Shown here piece after piece: positions 18,292 through 26,106 of a DNA stretch of 64,000 bases. The position numbers were made by a program, and so were the translations under genes. Source of the DNA: Emticicia sp. C21 (GTDB lineage Bacteria > Bacteroidota > Bacteroidia > Cytophagales > Spirosomataceae); assembly GCF_003418935.1 (NCBI RefSeq), contig NZ_QVMT01000009.1, positions 1 through 64,000 of the forward strand, given 5' to 3'. Within the stretch, counting starts at the first letter, position 1, and each line of letters starts with the position of its first letter. Under the pieces are notes generated by a model that was not told the DNA's origin, did no database searches, and saw only the letters and a list, made by a program, of their open reading frames with translations.

Positions 18292-19797
18292 ATGAAAAAA
18301 TCTTTTTTAAGCATAATTTTAATCATAGTGTGCTCAGGAGTATTTGCGCAACAGAAGACTCCAACTAAAAGTAAGTCCAAAACTAAACCTGCTCCCGTTA
18401 CCAAAAAGACTAACACTCCTAAAACTTCTACAAAGGTAATTCAACCACAGGTAAATTCACAAGAAGATAATACAATTGAAGAAGTTAATACAGCTACATC
18501 AGCACAAATTGGTAGTCCTACATTTATCAGAGTTGAGCCGGTCAGAAAATATAATTATGACTCATCTGACCTTGTAGTAAAGTGGCATGAATTAATTTTT
18601 GACCTGGTAGAGCAGACAGTAGGCTATAGCCCAAATGTTTCGGCAAGAAATATGGCCTATATCAATTTAGCAGCTTATGAAGCTATACTTCCTGCCTATC
18701 CGGATAATTTCTCGTTGGCAGGACAGTTACAAGGTTTGACAAAACCAGACAGTCTTTTTGCCGATAATACAAATTTCAACGCACCTCTGGCTGTGTCAAG
18801 TGCCATATTTACTATGGTGGATAAGTTATTTATTTCGTCGCCATATATCTGGATGGAAAAAGTTTATGCGTTAAACGATACCATCAACGATCATTTTGCG
18901 CAAAAACTTACCCCTGAAACGTTGGAAAAGTCAAGAAAGTATGGAGAAAAAATTGCGAATTGGATTTATCAGTACTCAATGACTGATGGCGGGCATAATA
19001 CCTTTATGCGCACGTATGATATGAATTATAAAATACCAGTGTGTACTTCTTGTTTTGAAATTAACAGAGTAGCTGATTTAGAAAATACAGGGCCTTTACA
19101 TCCGTACTGGGGTAAAAACAGAACATTTTTGAAAGAAAATCAGAATGGAGTGGATATAAAGCCTAAAGTAGAATTTTCAATCTATCCTAATTCTCCATTT
19201 TATAAAATGGCTTTAGAAGTTTATAATATTTCAAAAGAAGTAAAACCGAATAGTGAGAAATTACAAATAGCTAACTTCTGGGACGATGCCTCATCATTTA
19301 CTTATTCAGCACCGGGCCATTCTGTTTCTATTCTCACTCAGGTGCTTAAACAAAACCCTAAAGGATTGGACCAGGCAACTGAATTATACAGTAATCTTAC
19401 TATTGGGCTAAACGATACCTTTATAGCTACCTGGAAGATTAAATATGAACAGAACTTCATCAGGCCGATTGCTTATATTAAACGATATATTGATAGCAAA
19501 TGGGAAGCCGCTTTGTTGACACCTCCATTCCCCGAATTTCCATCTGGTCACTCTGCACAATCGGCAGCCATGGCAACTATTCTAACCGATAAGTTAGGGG
19601 ATTCAGTAATCTATACAGATTATTCAAAGTATTTTGTAGGCCCACCTAAGCAATTTGCCTCATTCTGGGCAGCGGCCAAAGAGTGTAGCATTTCGAGAGT
19701 ATATGGGGGTATCCATTTTAGAGATGGAATTGATCAGGGTTCTGAAGTAGGAAAGATCGTTGGCAAAAATTGCTTAAGTTTACATTATAAAAGGTAA
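18292..19797 (+). CDS. Vanadium-dependent haloperoxidase/PAP2-family exported protein
   Basis: A 501-residue exported protein. A signal peptide ends near SGVFAQ (about 20), followed by a Lys/Thr/Pro-rich linker to about residue 55. The vanadate- or phosphate-binding site of the PAP2/haloperoxidase fold is visible: RPIAYIKR starting at Arg391, PSGHS with His420, and GGIHFRDG with His475. The protein could be a haloperoxidase or an acid phosphatase; sequence motifs alone do not decide. It heads a tight plus-strand unit with an FAD oxidoreductase (18 bp gap) and a PEBP protein (12 bp gap). Confidence 0.88.
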   Translation: MKKSFLSIILIIVCSGVFAQQKTPTKSKSKTKPAPVTKKTNTPKTSTKVIQPQVNSQEDNTIEEVNTATSAQIGSPTFIRVEPVRKYNYDSSDLVVKWHELIFDLVEQTVGYSPNVSARNMAYINLAAYEAILPAYPDNFSLAGQLQGLTKPDSLFADNTNFNAPLAVSSAIFTMVDKLFISSPYIWMEKVYALNDTINDHFAQKLTPETLEKSRKYGEKIANWIYQYSMTDGGHNTFMRTYDMNYKIPVCTSCFEINRVADLENTGPLHPYWGKNRTFLKENQNGVDIKPKVEFSIYPNSPFYKMALEVYNISKEVKPNSEKLQIANFWDDASSFTYSAPGHSVSILTQVLKQNPKGLDQATELYSNLTIGLNDTFIATWKIKYEQNFIRPIAYIKRYIDSKWEAALLTPPFPEFPSGHSAQSAAMATILTDKLGDSVIYTDYSKYFVGPPKQFASFWAAAKECSISRVYGGIHFRDGIDQGSEVGKIVGKNCLSLHYKR

Positions 19798-19815
19798 GTA
19801 ATAAATCTGATTCCT

Positions 19816-20940
19816 ATGCATGATGCCATTGTTATTGGAGGCGGACTAGGAGGACTAACGGTAGCAATTGAGCTAGCCGGAAAGGGATTTTCTGTGATTG
19901 TAATTGAAAAGCATGCTTACCCATTCCATAAGGTATGCGGTGAGTATATCTCAAATGAAGTAAGACCCTATCTGGAACATATAGGATTAGACATTAATAA
20001 ACTTGGCGCTTCAACCATTAATAAATTTCAGCTTACTTCAATTAAGGGGAAAAGTCTGCACTCTCCTTTACAAATGGGTGGCTTCGGTATTAGTCGCTAT
20101 ACGCTTGATTATGAATTATATAGAATTGCGCTAAATATTGGTGTACAATTTGAACTAAATGCAAGTGTTGAAGATACCCAACGTATAAACGATACGTTTT
20201 TTGTGGATACCAATACAAATAAAACTTTTCAGGCAAAAGTACTTATAGGTTCTTATGGAAAACGAGCACGGGTTGACAAAGTCATTCAGCGGCCAATTCC
20301 AAAACAACAGACCAGTTATTTAGGTATTAAATACCATATCTCGCTTGATTATCCAAAAGATTTGATTTCCTTACATAATTTCCACGGCGGTTATTGTGGC
20401 ATTTCTGCTATTGAAGACAATAAATTCTGTCTTTGTTATTTAAGCCAGACCTCGAATTTGAAACACAAAAGTGGAATTAAACAAATGGAAGAGGATATTC
20501 TCTACAAGAATCCATTTCTGAAAGAAATTTTTACAAATGCTGAATTTCTCTTTAAAAAACCTGAGGTGATTAATGAGGTAGTATTTGTAAGTAAAAGTCA
20601 GGTTCATGAAAACATAATTATGGTTGGTGATTCCGCCGGATTAATTACACCTCTTGCAGGTAATGGTATGTCCATTGCTATCAGGTCGGGTTTTTTTTCA
20701 GCACAATTAATAACAGAATTTTTACAAGGAAATATTAACAGAACAGAATTAGAAAAGTTATATATATCAAACTGGAACAGCAATTTCAGAAATCAGCTCT
20801 GGCGAGGCAGACAATTGCAAAAATTATTTGGCAAAGAAAAGATCTCTGAACTGGCTATTACCTTTTTAAAGAATCTCCCTGTGCTGATGCCGCTGGTTAT
20901 CAGAAGTACGCATGGAAAAGTATTAGAATTCGACCATTAA
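19816..20940 (+). CDS. FAD-dependent oxidoreductase of the geranylgeranyl reductase type
   Basis: A 374-residue flavoprotein with the N-terminal dinucleotide fold IVIGGGLGGLTVAIEL and an acidic VIVIEKH strand end. YPFHKVCGEYIS and the second FAD motif VGDSAGLITPLAGNGMSIA follow. This layout is typical of geranylgeranyl reductase-like and flavin monooxygenase-like enzymes acting on hydrophobic substrates such as isoprenoids or aryl polyenes. No substrate can be assigned. Tight spacing with the haloperoxidase and PEBP genes suggests one operon. Confidence 0.85.
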   Translation: MHDAIVIGGGLGGLTVAIELAGKGFSVIVIEKHAYPFHKVCGEYISNEVRPYLEHIGLDINKLGASTINKFQLTSIKGKSLHSPLQMGGFGISRYTLDYELYRIALNIGVQFELNASVEDTQRINDTFFVDTNTNKTFQAKVLIGSYGKRARVDKVIQRPIPKQQTSYLGIKYHISLDYPKDLISLHNFHGGYCGISAIEDNKFCLCYLSQTSNLKHKSGIKQMEEDILYKNPFLKEIFTNAEFLFKKPEVINEVVFVSKSQVHENIIMVGDSAGLITPLAGNGMSIAIRSGFFSAQLITEFLQGNINRTELEKLYISNWNSNFRNQLWRGRQLQKLFGKEKISELAITFLKNLPVLMPLVIRSTHGKVLEFDH

Positions 20941-20952
20941 CGCAATTAAAAT

Positions 20953-21462
20953 ATGGAACAAAACGAAGACTCAACTTTTAAGAGGAATTTCACACTTAAA
21001 AGCAACAACTTGAAGGGGCAGGCAACTGCTAAAGATTTTTTTAACAGCTTCGGCTGTACCGGGCAAAATACATCACCTCACCTATCATGGACTGATGCAC
21101 CAAAAGGCACTGAGAGTTTTGCCGTAACCATTTTTGATGTAGATGCGCCAACTGGAAGTGGATGGTGGCACTGGATAATTTTTAATATCCCGCCAGAAGT
21201 AACTGAATTGAAACCAGAGGCAGGAGATATTAATAAATCAATTGCACCTGAAGGATGCATTCAAGCCCGGAATGATTATGGGACTTTTGGCTATGGCGGC
21301 CCTTGTCCTCCGCCAGGTCAACTTCATCAGTATATCATCACAGTATTTGCACTAAAAACGAAATTAGATTTAGATAAAGATACCGTTCCAGCTATTATCG
21401 GTTTTAATATTAATGACAATACAATTGCCAAAGCATCTATTGTTATCTACGCTAAGCGTTAA
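20953..21462 (+). CDS. YbhB/YbcL-type PEBP (Raf kinase inhibitor-like) protein
   Basis: A 169-residue phosphatidylethanolamine-binding protein family member. It has the usual anion-binding pocket motifs TIFDVDAPTGSGWWHW and GPCPPPGQLHQYIITVFAL. There is no signal peptide, so it is probably cytoplasmic. It is the third gene of the haloperoxidase unit and converges on queE. Cellular roles of bacterial PEBP proteins are poorly known. Confidence 0.93.
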   Translation: MEQNEDSTFKRNFTLKSNNLKGQATAKDFFNSFGCTGQNTSPHLSWTDAPKGTESFAVTIFDVDAPTGSGWWHWIIFNIPPEVTELKPEAGDINKSIAPEGCIQARNDYGTFGYGGPCPPPGQLHQYIITVFALKTKLDLDKDTVPAIIGFNINDNTIAKASIVIYAKR

Positions 21463-21513
21463 TTTTAAAGCTTTTGAGCCGTCAGTGTTAGAGATTAGCA
21501 AGATAAACCTATC

Positions 21514-22125
21514 TTAAGGTATATCCATAAACTTATGTGTTTGCAAGCTCACTTTCCATTGAGGGTTTTCTTTTACATAATCAATTATCAAAGGCAGCAT
21601 CTCACTTTGCTTGCTCCATTCAGGTTGTAGCAATAACATGCAATCTTCATTGATTAAACTGGCATGTTTTTCAGCAAAAGCAAAATCCGATTTATTATAT
21701 ACAATCACTTTTAATTCATTTGCTACTCTATATATACTTTCGTGAGGCTCTTTAAATTTTTTGGGTGAAAAACATATCCAATCCCAGACGCCTGAAACCG
21801 GATACACACCGGAAGTTTCTATATTTGTTTGAAATCCGGCTTGTTTTAAAGCAATTGTTAAATGGTCTAAATTATACATTAAAGGTTCTCCACCAGTAAT
21901 TACTGCCATTCTACCCTTGTATTCAGTAGCACCTTCAACTATTTCTTCTATTGTAAATTGAGGGTGTATTGAAGCATCCCAGGATTCTTTTACATCACAC
22001 CATACACAACCCACATCGCACCCACCCAAGCGAATAAAATAGGCAGCCTTCCCCGAATGATACCCCTCACCTTGCAAGGTATAAAACGATTCCATCACGG
22101 GCAATTTTACTTCTTCTGTAACCAT
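21514..22125 (-). CDS. queE: 7-carboxy-7-deazaguanine synthase
   Basis: A 203-residue radical SAM enzyme that makes 7-carboxy-7-deazaguanine in queuosine biosynthesis. Seen: YTLQGEGYHSGKAAYFIRL, then the CX3CX2C iron-sulfur motif CDVGCVWC with the usual tryptophan before the last cysteine, and ITGGEPL. I place the start at ATG 22125; the longer in-frame reading to 22143 begins with GTG. No other queuosine gene is in the window. It is divergent from ispG over about 240 bp. Confidence 0.93.
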   Translation of the reverse strand: MVTEEVKLPVMESFYTLQGEGYHSGKAAYFIRLGGCDVGCVWCDVKESWDASIHPQFTIEEIVEGATEYKGRMAVITGGEPLMYNLDHLTIALKQAGFQTNIETSGVYPVSGVWDWICFSPKKFKEPHESIYRVANELKVIVYNKSDFAFAEKHASLINEDCMLLLQPEWSKQSEMLPLIIDYVKENPQWKVSLQTHKFMDIP

Positions 22126-22338
22126 TAAGCAATAATTTTTCACAAAATTACCAATATTCTATCAAATTCGTATAAGTGTCTTTTTATCGTGAATACAATC
22201 ACGGAAAATTGACATTTCCTATAATTAAATCACAATTCAATCACAAGTTTTGTACTTTTTTTAGAAGAAAAAAAATCAAGATTGAATTTATATTAAATTT
22301 TTCAACCATTCTTTCATAAAAGACGTTATATTCATGTT

Positions 22339-22346
22339 TAGATTTG
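22339..22346 (+). promoter_or_regulatory. Promoter -7 element of the ispG operon
   Basis: TAGATTTG matches TAnnTTTG and lies 22 bp before the ispG ATG. No good TTTG -33 element is seen at 19-nt spacing, so support is moderate. Confidence 0.45.
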
Positions 22347-22368
22347 CGTAAAAAAACTGAAACATTGA

Positions 22369-24339
22369 ATGTCTGAATCAGAAAAAAAATATTGCGATTC
22401 TTTAACCGAATATTCCCGAAGAAAAACGAATCAAGTGCAGGTAGGTGATGTCTGGATAGGTTCTGATTACCAAATCAGAGTGCAATCCATGACTACAATT
22501 GATACGATGGATACTATTGGTTCTGTTGAGCAAACTATCCGGATGATTGAAAGTGGCTGTGAGTTGGTAAGAATCACCGCCCCAAGCGTTAAGGAAGCAC
22601 AAAACCTTGAAAATATAAAAAAAGAACTTCGAAGCAGGGGTTATTCTACCCCATTAGTTGCTGACATTCATTTTACCCCTAATGCCGCAGAATTAGCCGC
22701 ACGAATTGTAGAAAAGGTGCGTATCAATCCGGGCAATTACGCGGATAAGAAGCGTTTTGAGTTTATTGATTATACTGAAGCAAATTATCAGGCTGAGCTA
22801 GACCGAATCAGAGATAGGTTTTTGCCTCTTGTAAAGATTTGTAAAGAATATGGCACTGCTATGCGAATTGGTACTAACCATGGCTCCTTATCTGACCGCA
22901 TTTTAAGTAAATATGGTGATACACCTTTAGGAATGGTTGAATCAGCTTTGGAATTCTTAAGAATCTGTGAAGACGAAAACTATTTCAATATAGTTATTTC
23001 GATGAAGTCTTCTAATCCACAAGTAATGGTTGAAGCCTATCGCTTACTCGTTCAAAGACTGAATGCTGAACAATTAAAGCCTTATCCACTGCATTTAGGC
23101 GTTACAGAGGCCGGTGAAGGTGAAGATGGTAGAATTAAATCTTCAATGGGGATTGGTACATTATTAGAGGATGGTTTAGGAGATACTGTTCGTGTTAGTT
23201 TAACAGAAGATCCTGAATTTGAAGCCCCTGTTGCTAAAGCATTGGTCGACAGATATACTTATAGAAAGGAGAAAACTACATTTATTCCGGAAATTATATA
23301 TAATCCTATCAATCCCTATCAATATCAACGCAGAGAAACAGTTGAAGTAGAAAATTTCGGAGGGTTGAATGTGCCGAGGGTAATTGCAGATTTTTCGGAC
23401 ATTTTGGTTGAAAAACATGAAGATTTAAAGCCTATCGGTCATTTTTATTTGCCATTGCCTGATAAATGGCGCATGAATGACATTGGCGCAGACTATATTT
23501 ATAGCGGTAAAAAATCGATTCCTTTCATGCTGCCAAATGGCTTGAAAGAGATTTTAGATGCAGAGACTTGGGCTTTGCATGAAGATAAGATTAATAAGTT
23601 TCCATTGTTCGATGCGAAAACATTTGTTGAGGCAATACAACGCAAAGATCTTCATCAATCAAACAATTTTGTAAAACTTAGCATTACAGATTTAAATGCT
23701 GATTTTATTGAAACTATCAAACAATATACGAATGTTATATTAATAGCAGAAACTGACAACGAAGCTGCTATGCCTGAATTAAGAAAATTATACTTCGATT
23801 TGCTTAATTCAAACGTTAAAAATCCGGTAGTTCTCAAAAGAGATTATTCAAATATTTCAGAGATTGACGGACAATTATATGCCGCCACTGATTGCGGTGG
23901 ATTGCTGGTTGATGGTTTTGGTGATGGCATTATGTTATCTTTTGATAATCCTGTAGTAGCTAATAGTACTTCGTTTGGCATTTTGCAAGCCGCTCGTACC
24001 CGTATGAGCAAGACTGAATATATCAGTTGTCCGTCTTGTGGTAGAACCTTATTTGATTTGCAGGAAACCACAGCCATGATTCGTAAAAATACAGACCATT
24101 TGAAAGGTGTTAAGATTGGTATTATGGGTTGTATTGTGAATGGGCCTGGCGAAATGGCAGATGCTGATTATGGATATGTAGGTATTGGAAAAGATAAAAT
24201 TGCTTTATATAGAGGGCAGAATGTGGTAAAAAAATCGGTGCATGCTGATAATGCAGTAAATGAATTAATAGAATTAATTAAAGAAGATGGTCGTTGGTTA
24301 GAGCCAGAAGTTTTAGAAATGGAGCTAATGAACGGGTGA
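22369..24339 (+). CDS. ispG: 4-hydroxy-3-methylbut-2-enyl diphosphate synthase, long form
   Basis: A 656-residue iron-sulfur enzyme of the MEP isoprenoid pathway. The TIM barrel begins at about residue 20 (VGDVWIGSDYQIRVQSMTT). The [4Fe-4S] ligands are in the C-terminal part: Cys554 and Cys557 in CPSCGR, Cys588 and Glu595 in GCIVNGPGE. The extra 250-residue middle insert is the known long form of Bacteroidota, Chlamydiae and plants. It is the first of five tightly spaced plus-strand genes ending in a terminator at 25962. Confidence 0.97.
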   Translation: MSESEKKYCDSLTEYSRRKTNQVQVGDVWIGSDYQIRVQSMTTIDTMDTIGSVEQTIRMIESGCELVRITAPSVKEAQNLENIKKELRSRGYSTPLVADIHFTPNAAELAARIVEKVRINPGNYADKKRFEFIDYTEANYQAELDRIRDRFLPLVKICKEYGTAMRIGTNHGSLSDRILSKYGDTPLGMVESALEFLRICEDENYFNIVISMKSSNPQVMVEAYRLLVQRLNAEQLKPYPLHLGVTEAGEGEDGRIKSSMGIGTLLEDGLGDTVRVSLTEDPEFEAPVAKALVDRYTYRKEKTTFIPEIIYNPINPYQYQRRETVEVENFGGLNVPRVIADFSDILVEKHEDLKPIGHFYLPLPDKWRMNDIGADYIYSGKKSIPFMLPNGLKEILDAETWALHEDKINKFPLFDAKTFVEAIQRKDLHQSNNFVKLSITDLNADFIETIKQYTNVILIAETDNEAAMPELRKLYFDLLNSNVKNPVVLKRDYSNISEIDGQLYAATDCGGLLVDGFGDGIMLSFDNPVVANSTSFGILQAARTRMSKTEYISCPSCGRTLFDLQETTAMIRKNTDHLKGVKIGIMGCIVNGPGEMADADYGYVGIGKDKIALYRGQNVVKKSVHADNAVNELIELIKEDGRWLEPEVLEMELMNG

Positions 24340-24352
24340 TAAAATTAAAGCG

Positions 24353-24547
24353 ATGATACAAAAACTTAAACACTTTCTTTCAATTGGGCCTGTTTTTGCT
24401 TACTTTTTCAGGGTATTTCGCAAAGACAAAGAAGGAAAATATCCCCATAGTTTTAATCTGAAAATGATGCATGGAATTAATAAGATTTCAATAGTCATGT
24501 TTTTGATTTGCGTGATTATCATGGTAACCCGTTGCGCAACCAGATAA
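24353..24547 (+). CDS. Small membrane protein (possibly DUF6728)
   Basis: A 64-residue protein with one clear C-terminal membrane segment (about 44-58, ISIVMFLICVIIMV). A conserved-looking front contains GPVFAYFFRVFRKDKEG and NLKMMHGINKISI. I recall a Bacteroidota family of this shape, DUF6728, but cannot confirm it. It sits 13 bp after ispG and 8 bp before the MmcQ-like gene, so it is very probably translated from the operon mRNA. Function unknown. Confidence 0.75.
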   Translation: MIQKLKHFLSIGPVFAYFFRVFRKDKEGKYPHSFNLKMMHGINKISIVMFLICVIIMVTRCATR

Positions 24548-24555
24548 GAATAACA

Positions 24556-24909
24556 ATGAATATAGAATCGTTCAGAGAATACTGTTTATCTAAGAAAGGC
24601 GTAACGGAAGAGCTACCATTTGGCCCTGATACCTTGGTTTATAAAGTGATGGGCAAAATGTTTGCACTGACAGGGTTGGATTCTGAACGATTCAAAATGA
24701 GTTTGAAAAATAGTCCTGAAAAGAATGAGGAACTGAGGGCGGAGCATACTTGCGTTACTGGCGCGTATCATATGAATAAACGCCATTGGAACACGGTTTC
24801 TGTGGATGGAACGGTGAAAGATAATATATTAAAAGAATGGATAGATGATTCTTATGGGATTGTGGTAAGTAATTTGCCAAAGAAAATTCAAGAAGAACTC
24901 ACTAAATGA
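24556..24909 (+). CDS. MmcQ/YjbR family protein
   Basis: A 117-residue protein starting at ATG 24556; the longer in-frame start at 24508 would overlap the preceding gene. The family signature is plain: IESFREYCLSKKGVTEELPFG at the start, KVMGKMFAL, and GAYHMNKRHWNTVSVDG with its HMNK..W motif. Members adopt a CyaY-like fold and are often called DNA-binding, with little direct proof. It is the third gene of the ispG operon. Confidence 0.9.
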   Translation: MNIESFREYCLSKKGVTEELPFGPDTLVYKVMGKMFALTGLDSERFKMSLKNSPEKNEELRAEHTCVTGAYHMNKRHWNTVSVDGTVKDNILKEWIDDSYGIVVSNLPKKIQEELTK

Positions 24910-24913
24910 TAAT

Positions 24914-25471
24914 ATGATGGAGGCCTTGCTGATTGGCATACCGTTTTTGATTTATATCTTTCTGAGAATCAGATTGGGTAGTGATATTTCGCCCCAGGAA
25001 TACGATGAAATTATTTTTAAAGACGGAATTGAGGCTTACAAATCAGCCGATTATCTAGCTGCTTTCAGATATTTTGATGCGGAGGTGCATGAATACCCAA
25101 AATCTTCGACAGCGTATTTGTATAGAGGTAAATGTCATTATTCTTTTGAAAACTGGGAAGCAGCTTTGGCTGATTTTGAAAAATCTATCAGGCTTGATAA
25201 TGCTTTAGCTGACACTTTTTACTGGAAAGGCCTTTGCCATTATCAGTTAGAAGATTATACTTTATCACTTTTTGAACTAAAACGAGCATCAAGAATGTAT
25301 TTAGACAAAAATGCAGAAGTGATGCGCATGATTGGCGAATTGGAGTTTAGGAAAGCTGACTTTGAAAGTGCAGAAAAAAGCTTTAAAATAGCTGCTGACT
25401 TAGGAGATAATAAATCCAATATACTGTTACAAACGCTTTTCTATGGGAATATCAGAAAAGCATCAAGTTAA
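24914..25471 (+). CDS. TPR-repeat protein with N-terminal membrane segment
   Basis: A 185-residue protein. Residues 3-20 form a hydrophobic anchor (EALLIGIPFLIYIFLRI). Three or so tetratricopeptide units follow from about residue 42, recognisable from AYKSADYLAAFRYFDAEV, YRGKCHYSFENWEAALADF and YWKGLCHYQLEDYTLSLF. It probably acts as a protein-binding scaffold at the inner membrane. It is 4 bp after the MmcQ gene and 9 bp before the next gene of the same operon. Confidence 0.82.
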   Translation: MMEALLIGIPFLIYIFLRIRLGSDISPQEYDEIIFKDGIEAYKSADYLAAFRYFDAEVHEYPKSSTAYLYRGKCHYSFENWEAALADFEKSIRLDNALADTFYWKGLCHYQLEDYTLSLFELKRASRMYLDKNAEVMRMIGELEFRKADFESAEKSFKIAADLGDNKSNILLQTLFYGNIRKASS

Positions 25472-25480
25472 ATCAAAGAA

Positions 25481-25900
25481 ATGACTGAAGACGAATATCT
25501 TTTTGTTTACGGTACTCTATTGAGCGAGTACGGTAATATTGAATCGCACGAGTGGATAAACAAGTTTGCTGAGCCTATGGGCAAGGCTATGATGGAAGGT
25601 AAGATGTATATGGTTGATTACTACCCGGGTATTGTACCTTGCCAGAGCGGAGAAAAGTATTTTGTGAAAGGCGAACTATATAAACTAAAAGAGCCTGAGA
25701 AACTGTTTTCTCTTTTAGATAAATATGAAGAATATAACCCGATGGACCCGGCGCATTCGGAATATGTAAGAAAAAAGGCAACTATTTTTCTTAAAACCAA
25801 TAAACAGGAATATAATGCATGGGTTTATTACTTTAATCAATCGGTAGAAGATCTAGAGTTTATGCCTAAAGGAGATTTTATTAATGAATATCATAAATAG
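25481..25900 (+). CDS. Gamma-glutamylcyclotransferase family (AIG2-like) protein
   Basis: A 139-residue GGCT-fold protein. The family opening YLFVYGTLLSEYGN (about 5-18) holds the YGTL substrate loop. GELYKL and the acidic LLDKYEEYNP with the presumed catalytic glutamate follow. Members cyclise gamma-glutamyl amines or amino acids; the substrate here is unknown. It is the last gene of the ispG operon, followed by a clear terminator. Confidence 0.88.
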   Translation: MTEDEYLFVYGTLLSEYGNIESHEWINKFAEPMGKAMMEGKMYMVDYYPGIVPCQSGEKYFVKGELYKLKEPEKLFSLLDKYEEYNPMDPAHSEYVRKKATIFLKTNKQEYNAWVYYFNQSVEDLEFMPKGDFINEYHK

Positions 25901-25961
25901 AATCCAGTTTATAAGCATTTTGAAAACAATCATATAATAATTTTTATTAATCTTTATTTTC

Positions 25962-25996
25962 GGTTGACAGTATTTAGCTGTCAACCATTTTTTTTG
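25962..25996 (+). terminator. Terminator of the ispG operon
   Basis: Perfect 9-bp stem GGTTGACAG (25962-25970) and CTGTCAACC (25978-25986) with loop TATTTAG, then ATTTTTTTTT. Confidence 0.9.
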
Positions 25997-26106
25997 CATT
26001 TTTCAAACAATATCTATCAGGAAACAACGTATTTCATAAAATGAAGCAACCATTTTTATGGCATATTAGTTTTATCATATAGAGAAGTGCACTGAAAAGT
26101 TATGAA

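Noticed and set aside
22126-22143. GTG start for queE
   Set aside because: ATG 22125 gives the usual short N-terminus; the extra six residues show no family similarity.
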